A stretch of 64,000 bases of DNA, taken from NCBI RefSeq assembly GCF_036016195.1, contig NZ_JAYWTM010000015.1, positions 142,359 through 206,358 of the forward strand, written 5' to 3'. The stretch is from Brenneria populi. Lineage in GTDB: Bacteria > Pseudomonadota > Gammaproteobacteria > Enterobacterales > Enterobacteriaceae. The notes under the pieces were generated by a model that did not search any database, was not told the DNA's origin, and saw only the letters and a list, made by a program, of their open reading frames with translations. A program made the position numbers and the translations under genes. This document shows, one piece after another, positions 18,785 through 27,442 of this stretch (the stretch's first letter is position 1; each line of letters starts with the position of its first letter).

Positions 18785-19789
18785 TTACTCATCCGGGTAT
18801 TCGCGGATAAAACGCTCAACGTCGTTGACCATCGATTCCGTCCCGACAAAAAAGGGCGAACGCTGGTGCAGTTTCTCCGGGGGAATATCCAGAATGCGGT
18901 TTTTACCATCGCTGGCTTTCCCGCCCGCCTGCTCCGCCAAAAACGCCATCGGGTTGCATTCATACAGCAGACGCAGTTTTCCCTGCGGATAACTGGCCGT
19001 GCTCGGGTAGAGATAAATACCGCCTTTCAACAGGTTGCGGTGAAAATCCGCCACCAGCGAACCGATGTAGCGCGAGGTATAAGGACGCTGCGTCGCTTCG
19101 TCCTGCTCCTGACAGTACTTAATGTATTTCTTCACCCCCAGAGGAAACTTGATGTAGTTTCCTTCGTTGATGGAATACATATTCCCTTTTTCCGGGAAGT
19201 GCACCCGTTCATGGGACAGACAGAATACGCCGAGGGACGGATCGTAGGTAAAGGCGTGTACGCCGTGGCCCGTGGTATAAACCAGCATGGTGGAGGAGCC
19301 ATACACAATATAGCCGGCGGCAACCTGCTTGTTGCCCGGCTGCAGAAAATCCTCTTCCGTTACCGGGATTCCCAGCGGCGTAATACGTCGGTAAATGGAG
19401 AATATCGTGCCGACGGAGACGTTCACGTCAATGTTGGAAGAGCCGTCCAGCGGATCCATCAACACCACATATTTCGCGTTTTCGCCCCGTTCGCCGTCAA
19501 AAATAACTATTTCATCCTCTTCTTCAGAGGCAATCCCGGCAACTTCGCCACGCGCTTTTAACGCGGCTTTCAATTTTTCATTGGCGTACAGATCGAGCTT
19601 CATCTGCACTTCGCCCTGAATATTGGAAATACCGCTGGTACCTAAAATATCAACCAGGCCCGCCTTGTTAATATCGCGATGGATAATTTTAGCACCCAGT
19701 TTAATCGCAGATAACAGCGCGGTAAGTTCGCCGGTGGCATGAGAGAAATCGTGCTGTTTTTCGACGATAAATTCGCCTAACGTTTTCAT
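18785..19789 (-). CDS. fbp: Fructose-1,6-bisphosphatase, class I
   Basis: A gluconeogenic phosphatase that hydrolyses fructose 1,6-bisphosphate and is AMP-inhibited in E. coli. The 334-residue frame from MKTLGEFIVEKQ matches E. coli Fbp (332) closely. The frame stays open 36 codons further upstream, but that extension is unlike the family and overlaps the mpl promoter. Metal and substrate motifs are ASEEEDEIV and MDPLDGSSNIDVNVSVGTIF. The substrate-binding region NEGNYIKFP and the C-terminal ECNPMAFLAEQAGGKASDG are intact. It is divergent from mpl, as in E. coli. Confidence 0.97.
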   Translation of the reverse strand: MKTLGEFIVEKQHDFSHATGELTALLSAIKLGAKIIHRDINKAGLVDILGTSGISNIQGEVQMKLDLYANEKLKAALKARGEVAGIASEEEDEIVIFDGERGENAKYVVLMDPLDGSSNIDVNVSVGTIFSIYRRITPLGIPVTEEDFLQPGNKQVAAGYIVYGSSTMLVYTTGHGVHAFTYDPSLGVFCLSHERVHFPEKGNMYSINEGNYIKFPLGVKKYIKYCQEQDEATQRPYTSRYIGSLVADFHRNLLKGGIYLYPSTASYPQGKLRLLYECNPMAFLAEQAGGKASDGKNRILDIPPEKLHQRSPFFVGTESMVNDVERFIREYPDE

Positions 19790-19958
19790 AACACTATTCC
19801 AGAGTCTACGGATGAAAAGCGGTTTTGTTTTATTCACCGCCAACGTTTGCGCATGCAGTGTAGCCCAAAGAGAAAGTGAGTACCTAGTCAAATCCATTTC
19901 TTATGATGGTTTCATAGGGTTAGAATGTGCGCAGACTCACTGTATAGATGGAAACTGT

Positions 19959-21335
19959 ATGCGTATTCACATTTTAGGCATCTGCGGTACCTTTATGGGG
20001 GGGCTGGCGTTGCTGGCTCGTTCATTGGGGCATCAGGTCACCGGTTCGGATGCAAACGTTTACCCTCCCATGAGTACCTTACTGGAAGAACAAGGAATTA
20101 CGCTGATTCAGGGGTACGATCCCGCTCAGTTGGCGCCTGCTCCCGATTTGGTCATCGTGGGCAACGCGATGACGCGCGGCAATCCTTGCGTTGAGGCCAT
20201 GCTGGAACAAGGGCTTCCCTATGTCTCCGGTCCGCAATGGCTGCACGATTATGTGTTGCGCGACCGCTGGGTTATTGCCGTCGCCGGCACCCACGGCAAA
20301 ACCACGACGTCGGGCATGGTCGCCTGGATCCTGGAGGATTGCGGCTACCAGCCCGGGTTCGTGATCGGCGGCGTACCGGGCAACTTTACCGTCTCGGCGC
20401 GGTTGGGCGATAGCCCGTTTATGGTGATTGAAGCCGATGAATACGACTGCGCCTTTTTTGATAAGCGTTCGAAATTCGTTCACTATTGCCCGCGCACGCT
20501 GATTCTCAACAATCTTGAATTCGATCACGCCGATATCTTTGACGACCTGAAAGCTATCCAGAAACAGTTCCATCACCTCGTTCGCCTGGTTCCCGGAAGC
20601 GGAAAAATCATCCTGCCCGCCAATGATATTCATCTCAAGCAGACGATGGCGATGGGATGCTGGAGCGAACAGGAACTGGTTGGCGAAGAGGGGGTCTGGA
20701 GCGCGAAGAAAATCTCGACAGACGCCAGCGAATATCAGGTTTACCTGAACGGCGAAGTCGTTGGCGACGTGCGTTGGAACCTGGTGGGCGAACACAATAT
20801 GCATAACGGAGTGATGGCGATCGCCGCGGCGCATCACGTCGGCGTACTGCCTGCCGACGCCTGCCGCGCACTGGGCGGCTTTATTAATGCCCGCCGCCGT
20901 CTTGAGCTGCGCGGTACGGCGCAGGGCGTGAGTATTTATGACGATTTCGCCCACCACCCTACGGCGATACTGGCGACATTGGCCGCGCTGCGCGGCAAGG
21001 TGGGCGGCACGGCCCGAATTCTGGCGGTGCTTGAACCGCGTTCCAATACCATGAAGATGGGCGTATGTAAAAATGAACTGGCGCCGTCGCTCGGTCGCGC
21101 CGACGAAGTGTTTCTATTCCAGCCGCAGCATATTCCCTGGCAGGTTTCCGAAGTCGCCGAATCCTGCGTGCAGCCCGCGCACTGGAGCGCTGACATTGAT
21201 ACGCTGGTCGAGATGATCGTAAAAGCCGCGCAGCCGGGCGATCACATACTGGTGATGAGCAACGGCGGGTTCAGCAATATCCATAATAAGCTACTGGATG
21301 CATTGAATAAAAAAGCGCGGGCGCAATCCGCCTGA
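19959..21335 (+). CDS. mpl: UDP-N-acetylmuramate:L-alanyl-gamma-D-glutamyl-meso-diaminopimelate ligase
   Basis: A cytoplasmic Mur-type ligase of 458 residues that attaches recycled murein tripeptide to UDP-MurNAc. N-terminal MRIHILGICGTFMGGLALLA is typical, the P-loop is AGTHGKTTTSGM, and the conserved Mur motifs EADEYDCAFFDKRSKF and LNNLEFDHADIF follow. ATG 19959 is chosen because it gives the E. coli length (457). A longer frame from 19812 would cross the fbp promoter. It is divergently transcribed from fbp and convergent with purA. Confidence 0.96.
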   Translation: MRIHILGICGTFMGGLALLARSLGHQVTGSDANVYPPMSTLLEEQGITLIQGYDPAQLAPAPDLVIVGNAMTRGNPCVEAMLEQGLPYVSGPQWLHDYVLRDRWVIAVAGTHGKTTTSGMVAWILEDCGYQPGFVIGGVPGNFTVSARLGDSPFMVIEADEYDCAFFDKRSKFVHYCPRTLILNNLEFDHADIFDDLKAIQKQFHHLVRLVPGSGKIILPANDIHLKQTMAMGCWSEQELVGEEGVWSAKKISTDASEYQVYLNGEVVGDVRWNLVGEHNMHNGVMAIAAAHHVGVLPADACRALGGFINARRRLELRGTAQGVSIYDDFAHHPTAILATLAALRGKVGGTARILAVLEPRSNTMKMGVCKNELAPSLGRADEVFLFQPQHIPWQVSEVAESCVQPAHWSADIDTLVEMIVKAAQPGDHILVMSNGGFSNIHNKLLDALNKKARAQSA

Positions 21336-21358
21336 CGCCGATTATTCAATACCCCGTC

Positions 21359-21378
21359 ATTCCCGCGAAGGCGGGAAT
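21359..21378 (+). repeat. Palindromic unit ATTCCCGC-GAAG-GCGGGAAT, probable mpl transcript end
   Basis: A perfect 8-bp stem with a GAAG loop lies 24 bp after mpl and is followed by CCGCTTTTCC. This small palindrome is familiar as a dispersed unit in many proteobacterial genomes. Here it probably serves as the mpl terminator. Confidence 0.5.
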
Positions 21379-21415
21379 CCGCTTTTCCAGACGGAGCCAG
21401 AATCTGTTTTTTAGC

Positions 21416-21563
21416 AAAAAAATCCCCGCTTTCGCTAACGCCGATCGTTTAAGCATCGAGATACACGGGGCGACCACCGGGGTGAGGCGTCCCTACGGGA
21501 ACCTCCCCCGGTGTTTCCCCTAAAAACCGGCTTAAGTGAACGGTGTTACGCTTTCGCGGGGAT
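21416..21563 (-). terminator. purA terminator split by a mobile element
   Basis: Removing the 113-bp insert and one target copy restores a perfect stem, ATCCCCGC-TTTC-GCGGGGAT. On the minus strand it is followed by seven T residues (A-run at 21416-21422), a textbook intrinsic terminator 26 bp past purA. The insert sits in the loop, so the arms can still pair around a longer structured loop. Confidence 0.75.
21436..21548 (+). mobile_element. 113-bp MITE-like element, copy A
   Basis: The element runs from TAACGCCG to CGGTGTTA and carries imperfect 19-bp terminal inverted repeats (15 of 19 matching). It is flanked by an exact 9-bp direct repeat, CGCTTTCGC (21427-21435 and 21549-21557), the expected target-site duplication. 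Inside is a long GC-rich hairpin centred on TCCC-TAC-GGGA. It differs from the copy at 59145 by a single base, so the family moved recently. It encodes no protein and no transposase is in the window. Confidence 0.85.
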
Positions 21564-21588
21564 ATCGAATAGGCCTTTCGCCGGAAAA

Positions 21589-22887
21589 TCACGCATCAAA
21601 CGGATCGCGCAGGATCATCGTTTCATCGCGATCCGGGCCAGTGGAAATAATATCCACCGGAACGCCGGTCACTTCTTCCACACGTTTAATGTAGTTCAGC
21701 GCCGCCTGCGGCAGTTTACTGTGATCTTTCACGCCGAAGGTGCTTTCAGACCAGCCCGGCAGGGTTTCATAAATCGGTTCGATGCCTTCCCAGCCGTCGG
21801 CGGCCAGCGGAGTGGTATCCACTTCGCTGCCATCGGGCATGCGGTAGCCGACGCAAATCTTGACTTCTTTCAGACCATCCAGCACGTCCAGCTTGGTCAT
21901 ACAGAAACCGGACAGGGAGTTAATCTGCACCGCGCGGCGAACCGCAACGGCGTCAAGCCAGCCGGTGCGGCGGCGGCGGCCGGTAGTCGCGCCGAATTCG
22001 TTGCCTTTTTCGGTAAGGTAATCGCCGACATCGTCAAACAGCTCCGTCGGGAACGGGCCGGCGCCGACGCGGGTAGAGTAGGCTTTGACAATACCCAGGA
22101 CATAATCCACATAGCGGGGACCCAGGCCGGAACCCGTCGCCACGCCGCCGGCGGTGGTATTCGACGAGGTCACGTAGGGATAGGTGCCGTGGTCAATGTC
22201 CAGCAGCGTCCCCTGGGCGCCTTCAAACATGACGAACTCGCCGCGCTGATGGGCCTTGTACAGCAGATCGGATACGTCGACCACCATGCTGGTCAGGACA
22301 TCGGCGATCGCCAATACTTCGTCCAACACTTTCTGATAGTCAACCGCTTCGACCTTGTAGTAGTTAACCAGCTGGAAGTTATGGTACTCGACGATCTCTT
22401 GCAACTTAACGGCAAACGCTTGTTTATCGAACAGATCGCCGACACGCAGCCCGCGACGGGCGACTTTATCTTCGTAAGCCGGGCCGATGCCGCGCCCCGT
22501 CGTGCCGATCGCTTTGGCGCCGCGCGCTTTTTCGCGCGCGTTGTCCAACGCGACATGATAAGGAAGAATCAGTGGACAAGCTTCGGACAACAGCAGACGT
22601 TCGCGTACCGGGACGCCGCGCGCTTCAAGATCCGTCATTTCCTTCATCAAGGCATCAGGCGCCAGCACCACGCCGTTGCCGATGATGCTAACGACATTCT
22701 CACGCAAAATACCCGAGGGAATTAAATGAAGAACGGTTTTTTCACCGTTAATAACCAGAGTATGACCGGCATTGTGGCCACCTTGGTAGCGCACAACGTA
22801 TTTAGCCCGTTCAGTCAGCAAGTCGACGACCTTGCCTTTACCTTCGTCACCCCATTGGGTGCCCAGTACGACGACGTTCTTACCCAT
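21589..22887 (-). CDS. purA: Adenylosuccinate synthetase
   Basis: A GTP-dependent enzyme of AMP synthesis that makes adenylosuccinate from IMP and aspartate. The 432 residues from MGKNVVVLGTQWGDEGKGK equal E. coli PurA. An ATG four codons earlier is possible but less likely. The P-loop GDEGKGK, the GTTGRGIGPAYEDK loop, and the C-terminal STGPDRDETMILRDPF are intact. It lies downstream of yjeT and the hflX-K-C cluster, as in E. coli. Confidence 0.98.
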   Translation of the reverse strand: MGKNVVVLGTQWGDEGKGKVVDLLTERAKYVVRYQGGHNAGHTLVINGEKTVLHLIPSGILRENVVSIIGNGVVLAPDALMKEMTDLEARGVPVRERLLLSEACPLILPYHVALDNAREKARGAKAIGTTGRGIGPAYEDKVARRGLRVGDLFDKQAFAVKLQEIVEYHNFQLVNYYKVEAVDYQKVLDEVLAIADVLTSMVVDVSDLLYKAHQRGEFVMFEGAQGTLLDIDHGTYPYVTSSNTTAGGVATGSGLGPRYVDYVLGIVKAYSTRVGAGPFPTELFDDVGDYLTEKGNEFGATTGRRRRTGWLDAVAVRRAVQINSLSGFCMTKLDVLDGLKEVKICVGYRMPDGSEVDTTPLAADGWEGIEPIYETLPGWSESTFGVKDHSKLPQAALNYIKRVEEVTGVPVDIISTGPDRDETMILRDPFDA

Positions 22888-22987
22888 CTCAAGAATCACC
22901 AGGTTGCTTAAAAAAAGATTCTAACATCTCATTTGCTCGCTTTCAGTACTTTTTAGCACCGGTCTGCGCACATTTTTAACATCAATA

Positions 22988-23188
22988 CTAGCCGCCCGTA
23001 CGGCTACGCAACATATAGTAGACCACGCATCCGGCAACCACTATTCCACCGCCGAAGCGGCGCAATGTATTATCCGGCAACTGCGCCATCGCCAAAATCA
23101 TACGCCGCCACATCCGGGGAAACAGCAAGGGACCCAGCCCTTCAATAATCAACACCAGGCCCAAAGCCATCCAAACGGTTGCATTCAT
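22988..23188 (-). CDS. yjeT: DUF2065 small membrane protein YjeT
   Basis: A 66-residue protein with an N-terminal hydrophobic segment (ATVWMALGLVLIIEGLGPLL) and a second near the C-terminus (GGGIVVAGCVVYYML), so two membrane helices. The family is conserved between hflC and purA in gammaproteobacteria, and its function is unknown. Its location and length match E. coli YjeT (65 residues). Confidence 0.88.
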   Translation of the reverse strand: MNATVWMALGLVLIIEGLGPLLFPRMWRRMILAMAQLPDNTLRRFGGGIVVAGCVVYYMLRSRTGG

Positions 23189-23274
23189 ACAGACTCCAAA
23201 TAAAAAATCGCCGGGAGCGATTTTAAACGTCGCTTACGACGGCCCGAAGGGTGACGGGCAGGATATCCCGTCAT

Positions 23275-23299
23275 AAAAAAGCCCGTATTCACGGGCTTA
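23275..23299 (-). terminator. Terminator of the hflX/hflK/hflC transcription unit
   Basis: On the minus strand an AAGCCCGT/ACGGGCTT stem with a GAAT loop is followed by six T residues, 22 bp past the hflC stop. Confidence 0.82.
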
Positions 23300-23321
23300 A
23301 GGGATTTAACTCAGCAGAGGC

Positions 23322-24311
23322 TTAACGGCGGAGCGTGGTATCCGGCGATTTCATATAGCGGAAGAAATCGCTGTCCGGGCTCAACACCATCACATCCTGA
23401 TTAGAGCCGAAGCTGCTTTCATAGGCGCGAAGGCTACGGATGAAAGAGTAGAAGTCAGGATCTTCGCTGAACGCGTTGGCAAACAGCTTCGCCGCTTCCG
23501 CATCGCCTTCACCGCGGGTAATCCGTCCCTGACGCTCCGCTTCGGCCAGAGTGCGGGTAACTTCATAATCCGCCGCCGCTTTTAGCTTTTCAGCCTCTTC
23601 CTGCCCCTGGGAGCGATGGCGACGCGCTACCGCTTCACGTTCCGCGCGCATACGCTGATAGATCGCGTCAGACACTTCGGTCGGCAGGTTAATCTGCTTA
23701 ATCCGCACGTCAATGACTTCGATACCCAACGCCGCCATACTGTTCGGGTTGACATGCGGTTGAATGCCGCTCGTCTCCTGCTCGACGCGAGCCGCGGCCG
23801 ATGCGATGGCGTTATCCGCTTCGGTGGTCTCGCCCGTCCCGGTATTCAATGCGTCGCGCACGTCCGTCATCAGTTGACCCCGAGAGTCGGTAACGATGCC
23901 TTTCAAGTCCAGACGGCCTATCTCCGAACGCAGTCGGTCGCTGAATTTACGTTTAAGCAAGACTTCAGCCTGAGAGACGTCTCCGCCGCCCGTCGCCAGA
24001 TAGTAGCGGCTGAAATCGCTGATGCGCCATTTGATGTAGGAGTCAATAATCAGGTCTTTCTGCTCTTTGGTAATAAAGCGATCGGCCTGATTTTCCATGG
24101 TTTGGATACGCGCATCCAGCATCTTCACTGAATCAATGAACGGAATCTTAAACTGCAATCCCGGCGCATAGATCAGCGGCTTGTTCTCATCATCACGCAA
24201 TACCTTGCCGAAGCGCATCACAATGCCGCGCTGGCCTTCCTGCACCACAAACAGCGACGCGTAGATCGCCATCAGCACCAGGATCAGGATAATTAGTAAG
24301 GGTTTACGCAT
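23322..24311 (-). CDS. hflC: HflC, modulator of FtsH protease
   Basis: A 329-residue SPFH/prohibitin-family membrane protein. One N-terminal membrane anchor (LLIILILVLMAIYASLFVV) leads into the periplasmic band-7 domain (VVQEGQRGIVMRFGKV). With HflK it forms the large cage around FtsH that limits access of membrane substrates. The ERQGRITRGEGDAEA region near the C-terminus is typical. It starts 3 bp after hflK, so the two are tightly coupled. Confidence 0.96.
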   Translation of the reverse strand: MRKPLLIILILVLMAIYASLFVVQEGQRGIVMRFGKVLRDDENKPLIYAPGLQFKIPFIDSVKMLDARIQTMENQADRFITKEQKDLIIDSYIKWRISDFSRYYLATGGGDVSQAEVLLKRKFSDRLRSEIGRLDLKGIVTDSRGQLMTDVRDALNTGTGETTEADNAIASAAARVEQETSGIQPHVNPNSMAALGIEVIDVRIKQINLPTEVSDAIYQRMRAEREAVARRHRSQGQEEAEKLKAAADYEVTRTLAEAERQGRITRGEGDAEAAKLFANAFSEDPDFYSFIRSLRAYESSFGSNQDVMVLSPDSDFFRYMKSPDTTLRR

Positions 24312-24314
24312 CGA

Positions 24315-25568
24315 TTATTCTCTCCCTACTCGAGTGATGTCGTCACGCTGCGCATTCGCTCTGCGCTGATCCATGATATTTCCGTTATTGCCGCTTCGCG
24401 TCTGATTGGCGTTCGCGCCGCTGCTCTGGGTCGCCGGCAAACGCAGCGTATTGGCGCCGCCGTTGCCCGACGTATTCTCGGCCCCTTGTCCGCGCAGCAT
24501 CTGATCCAACGGCAGCACCATCAGGTTGCCGCCCTTGTCGTTAACCAGCACTTTACGGGTATGGCTGAGTACGCGCTCCATCGTCTCGATATACAGACGC
24601 TCGCGGGTGATCTCCGGCGCGGCCTTATATTCCGGCAGCACTCTGGCGAAACGCGCGACTTCACCCTGCGCTTCCAGGACGGTACGCGTTTTATACGCGC
24701 GCGACTCTTCCAGAATACGCTGAGCCTGGCCATTGGCGCGCGGCTGGACTTCGTTCGTATAGGCTTCGGCTTCACGAATGTACTGCTGCTCGTTTTCACG
24801 GGCGGCGATGGCGTCATCAAACGCCGCCTTCACCTCTTCCGGCGGACGCGCCGTCTGGAAGTTTACGTCCAGCAGGGTTATCCCCATGTTGTACGGACGC
24901 ACCGTTTCCTCCAGTACGCGCTGGGTATCGGTACGCACTATGGTGCGGCCTTCCGTCAGGATCTTATCCATCGTGTATTTGCCGATCACGCCGCGCAGCG
25001 CGCTGTCCGTCGCCTGGCGCAGGCTGTCATCCGCGTTGGTTACGCTGAACAAATAACGCTCCGGCTCCGTCACGCGGTACTGGACGTTCATCTCGACGCG
25101 CACCACGTTCTCGTCCGAGGTCAGCATAACGCCGGACGTCGCCAGTTCGCGCACCGACTCCACGTTCACGGCTCTGACGGAATCGATAAACGTCGGCTTC
25201 CAGTTCAGACCGGGCTCAACCTGATGGCTGAACTTGCCGAAACGCGTCACCACGCCACGCTCCGCTTCTTTGATGGTATAGAAGCCGCTGGCGGCCCAGA
25301 TGACGACGGCCGCGACCGCGACGATACCGACAACCCGGCCGCCCAGGCCGGAACCGCCGGAGGTTCCGCCGCTGCTGGAGCCCGAGCCTTTTCCTCCTCC
25401 CAGATCGCTGAGTTTTTTACTCAGCTTCCGGAAAATATCATCCAAATCAGGCGGCCCCTGATCTCGGCCACCTTTATTGCTATTTCCGCCAGAGTTGCCG
25501 CTATTGTTATTGCTGCTCCCCCACGGGTCGCGGTCCTGTCCGTTATTACCGGGCTGATTCCACGCCAT
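24315..25568 (-). CDS. hflK: HflK, modulator of FtsH protease
   Basis: A 417-residue partner of HflC. A Gly/Asn/Ser-rich cytoplasmic N-terminus (residues 1-75) is followed by one membrane helix (VVGIVAVAAVVIWAASGFYTI) and a periplasmic SPFH domain with ERGVVTRFGKFSHQVEPGLNWK. A low-complexity C-terminal tail rich in Asn and Gly ends the protein. The length agrees with E. coli HflK (419). The gene lies between hflX and hflC on one strand. Confidence 0.96.
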   Translation of the reverse strand: MAWNQPGNNGQDRDPWGSSNNNSGNSGGNSNKGGRDQGPPDLDDIFRKLSKKLSDLGGGKGSGSSSGGTSGGSGLGGRVVGIVAVAAVVIWAASGFYTIKEAERGVVTRFGKFSHQVEPGLNWKPTFIDSVRAVNVESVRELATSGVMLTSDENVVRVEMNVQYRVTEPERYLFSVTNADDSLRQATDSALRGVIGKYTMDKILTEGRTIVRTDTQRVLEETVRPYNMGITLLDVNFQTARPPEEVKAAFDDAIAARENEQQYIREAEAYTNEVQPRANGQAQRILEESRAYKTRTVLEAQGEVARFARVLPEYKAAPEITRERLYIETMERVLSHTRKVLVNDKGGNLMVLPLDQMLRGQGAENTSGNGGANTLRLPATQSSGANANQTRSGNNGNIMDQRRANAQRDDITRVGRE

Positions 25569-25659
25569 GTTTTAGCTCCATTCTTTATGATAGGTGTTCT
25601 TCAGGTTCAATATCCCAGAGTCCATCAGACTATTTCGCCGTTCGGACAGTTTCCGCCAG

Positions 25660-26940
25660 TCAGACAATATAGTCCGTCAGTTCCTGCTCTTGTTTACAGA
25701 GACGGCGCCAATCGGCAATCGGCAAGCGCACCGTCAAACCGATATGTCCGTCATCTTCAATCCATTCTTTTTCTATTGCCTGAAGCTGGTAAAAACGGCT
25801 GCGCAGACGTCCTGCCTGAGGGGGAAGGCTCAATGAGTATTGGGCGATTTCCCCGGAAAGCCGTTCGGTAAGCGCTTGAAATAACAACGGAATGCCTTCA
25901 CCGGTTTGTGCAGAAACCCATACTCTGACCGGTAAATTTTCTTCGTTGCGATCGATACGCGGCGTGAACCCCTCCAGCATATCGATTTTGTTCATTACTA
26001 ACAGCACGGGAACTTCATCGGCTTCAATTTCCGCCAGCACGCTGTCTACCGCCTCGATATTCTCGTCAAGACGAGGATCCGCGGCGTCCACGACGTGCAA
26101 TAGCAGGGAAGCCTGACGCGTTTCCTGTAATGTAGCCTTAAACGCAGCCACCAGATCGTGCGGTAGCTGCCGGATAAAACCTACGGTATCCGCCAACACC
26201 GTATCACCGACATCATCAACCTCAATCCGGCGTAATGTTGGATCCAATGTGGCAAATAGTTGGTCGGCGGCGTACACGTCCGCCGACGTTATCTTATTAA
26301 ACAGCGTGGATTTCCCGGCGTTGGTATACCCCACCAGGGAAACCGTCGGCACATCCGCGCGCACGCGCGACCTGCGCCCCTGCTCCCGCTGTTTCTCCAC
26401 CCGTTCTAGACGGGACAGGATCTGGCTGATGCGATTACGCAGCAAACGGCGGTCGGTTTCCAGCTGGGTTTCTCCCGGGCCGCGCAAACCGATCCCCCCT
26501 TTTTGCCGCTCAAGGTGAGTCCAGCCGCGGACTAACCGGGTGGCAAGGTGGCGCAGCTGCGCCAGCTCTACCTGTAATTTACCTTCATGGGTGCGCGCGC
26601 GCTGCGCAAAAATATCCAGGATCAACCCGGTACGGTCAATCACCCGGCATTCGCACAGGCGCTCCAGATTGCGTTCCTGGGCAGGGGTCAGCGCGTGATC
26701 GAACAGCACCACGAAAGCATCGGTTTCTTTTACCGCCTGGGCAATTTCTTCGGCTTTGCCTTCGCCAACAAAATATTTGGGATGAGGTGCCTTACGGCTG
26801 CCGGTAATTACCTGCAACGATTCAATTCCGGCAGAAGAGACCAGAGACTCGAACTCCAGCAGATCTTCTGTATCTTTATCTTGCGAGAAGTAAATATGAA
26901 CAAGTATGGCCCGTTCACCGGCTTCATAACGGTCAAACAA
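25660..26940 (-). CDS. hflX: Ribosome-dissociating GTPase HflX
   Basis: A 426-residue Obg-HflX GTPase that binds 50S subunits and helps rescue or split stalled ribosomes under stress. The N-terminal HflX domain includes the GGIGLRGPGETQLETDRR signature. G motifs are GYTNAGKSTLFN (G1), DTVGFIRQLP (G3) and NKID (G4). It follows hfq on the same strand, and an attenuator-like hairpin lies between them. This matches the miaA-hfq-hflX-hflK-hflC superoperon. Confidence 0.97.
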   Translation of the reverse strand: MFDRYEAGERAILVHIYFSQDKDTEDLLEFESLVSSAGIESLQVITGSRKAPHPKYFVGEGKAEEIAQAVKETDAFVVLFDHALTPAQERNLERLCECRVIDRTGLILDIFAQRARTHEGKLQVELAQLRHLATRLVRGWTHLERQKGGIGLRGPGETQLETDRRLLRNRISQILSRLERVEKQREQGRRSRVRADVPTVSLVGYTNAGKSTLFNKITSADVYAADQLFATLDPTLRRIEVDDVGDTVLADTVGFIRQLPHDLVAAFKATLQETRQASLLLHVVDAADPRLDENIEAVDSVLAEIEADEVPVLLVMNKIDMLEGFTPRIDRNEENLPVRVWVSAQTGEGIPLLFQALTERLSGEIAQYSLSLPPQAGRLRSRFYQLQAIEKEWIEDDGHIGLTVRLPIADWRRLCKQEQELTDYIV

Positions 26941-26962
26941 GCGAGTAACCTCTCAAACGATC

Positions 26963-27011
26963 AAAAAACACCAGGGCGGGGGATGGGTATGATTTTTTCT
27001 TCCCCCCCGCC
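26963..27011 (-). terminator. Hairpin with T-run between hfq and hflX
   Basis: On the minus strand a G-rich arm (GGCGGGGGGGA) pairs with TCCCCCGCC across a loop of about 17 nt. CTGG TGTTTTTT follows, ending 23 bp before the hflX start. It probably reduces hfq read-through into hflX. Confidence 0.55.
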
Positions 27012-27032
27012 ATGGTGAATTGACGACGCGCC

Positions 27033-27329
27033 TTACTCAGCGTCATCACTTTCCTGGGGCTGCGGCTGTCCAGCCGGATTACTGCCGTGATAGCTGCCGG
27101 CGCCTGGATTGTTGCTGTGATGAGACACCGGCCGAGATGGAACTACCGTAGAAATGGCGTGCTTGTACACCATTTGGCTAACCGTATTTTTTAACAAAAT
27201 GACAAACTGATCGAAAGATTCGATCTGGCCCTGCAACTTAATACCATTCACCAAGTAAATCGAAACCGGAACACGTTCGCGACGCAGTGCGTTCAGGAAC
27301 GGATCTTGCAAAGATTGCCCCTTAGCCAT
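27033..27329 (-). CDS. hfq: RNA chaperone Hfq
   Basis: The hexameric Sm-like protein that pairs small RNAs with mRNAs and affects RNA stability. In the 98 residues the core, MAKGQSLQDPFLNALRRERV through VYKHAISTVVPSRPVSHHS, is essentially identical to E. coli. The C-terminal tail is a little shorter and rich in Gly, Asn, Gln and His, ending in an acidic QESDDAE patch that in other Hfq proteins regulates RNA release. It lies 113 bp downstream of miaA. Confidence 0.98.
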   Translation of the reverse strand: MAKGQSLQDPFLNALRRERVPVSIYLVNGIKLQGQIESFDQFVILLKNTVSQMVYKHAISTVVPSRPVSHHSNNPGAGSYHGSNPAGQPQPQESDDAE

Positions 27330-27442
27330 TCTATATTTTCCTTATTTGTTTGTTGTTTGTAACCAAGAACCCCGAAGGCCCTAAAATAACGATGTAAAAA
27401 ATCTATGCGCTGAGACTCACCAATTGTACACAATCACCCAAC

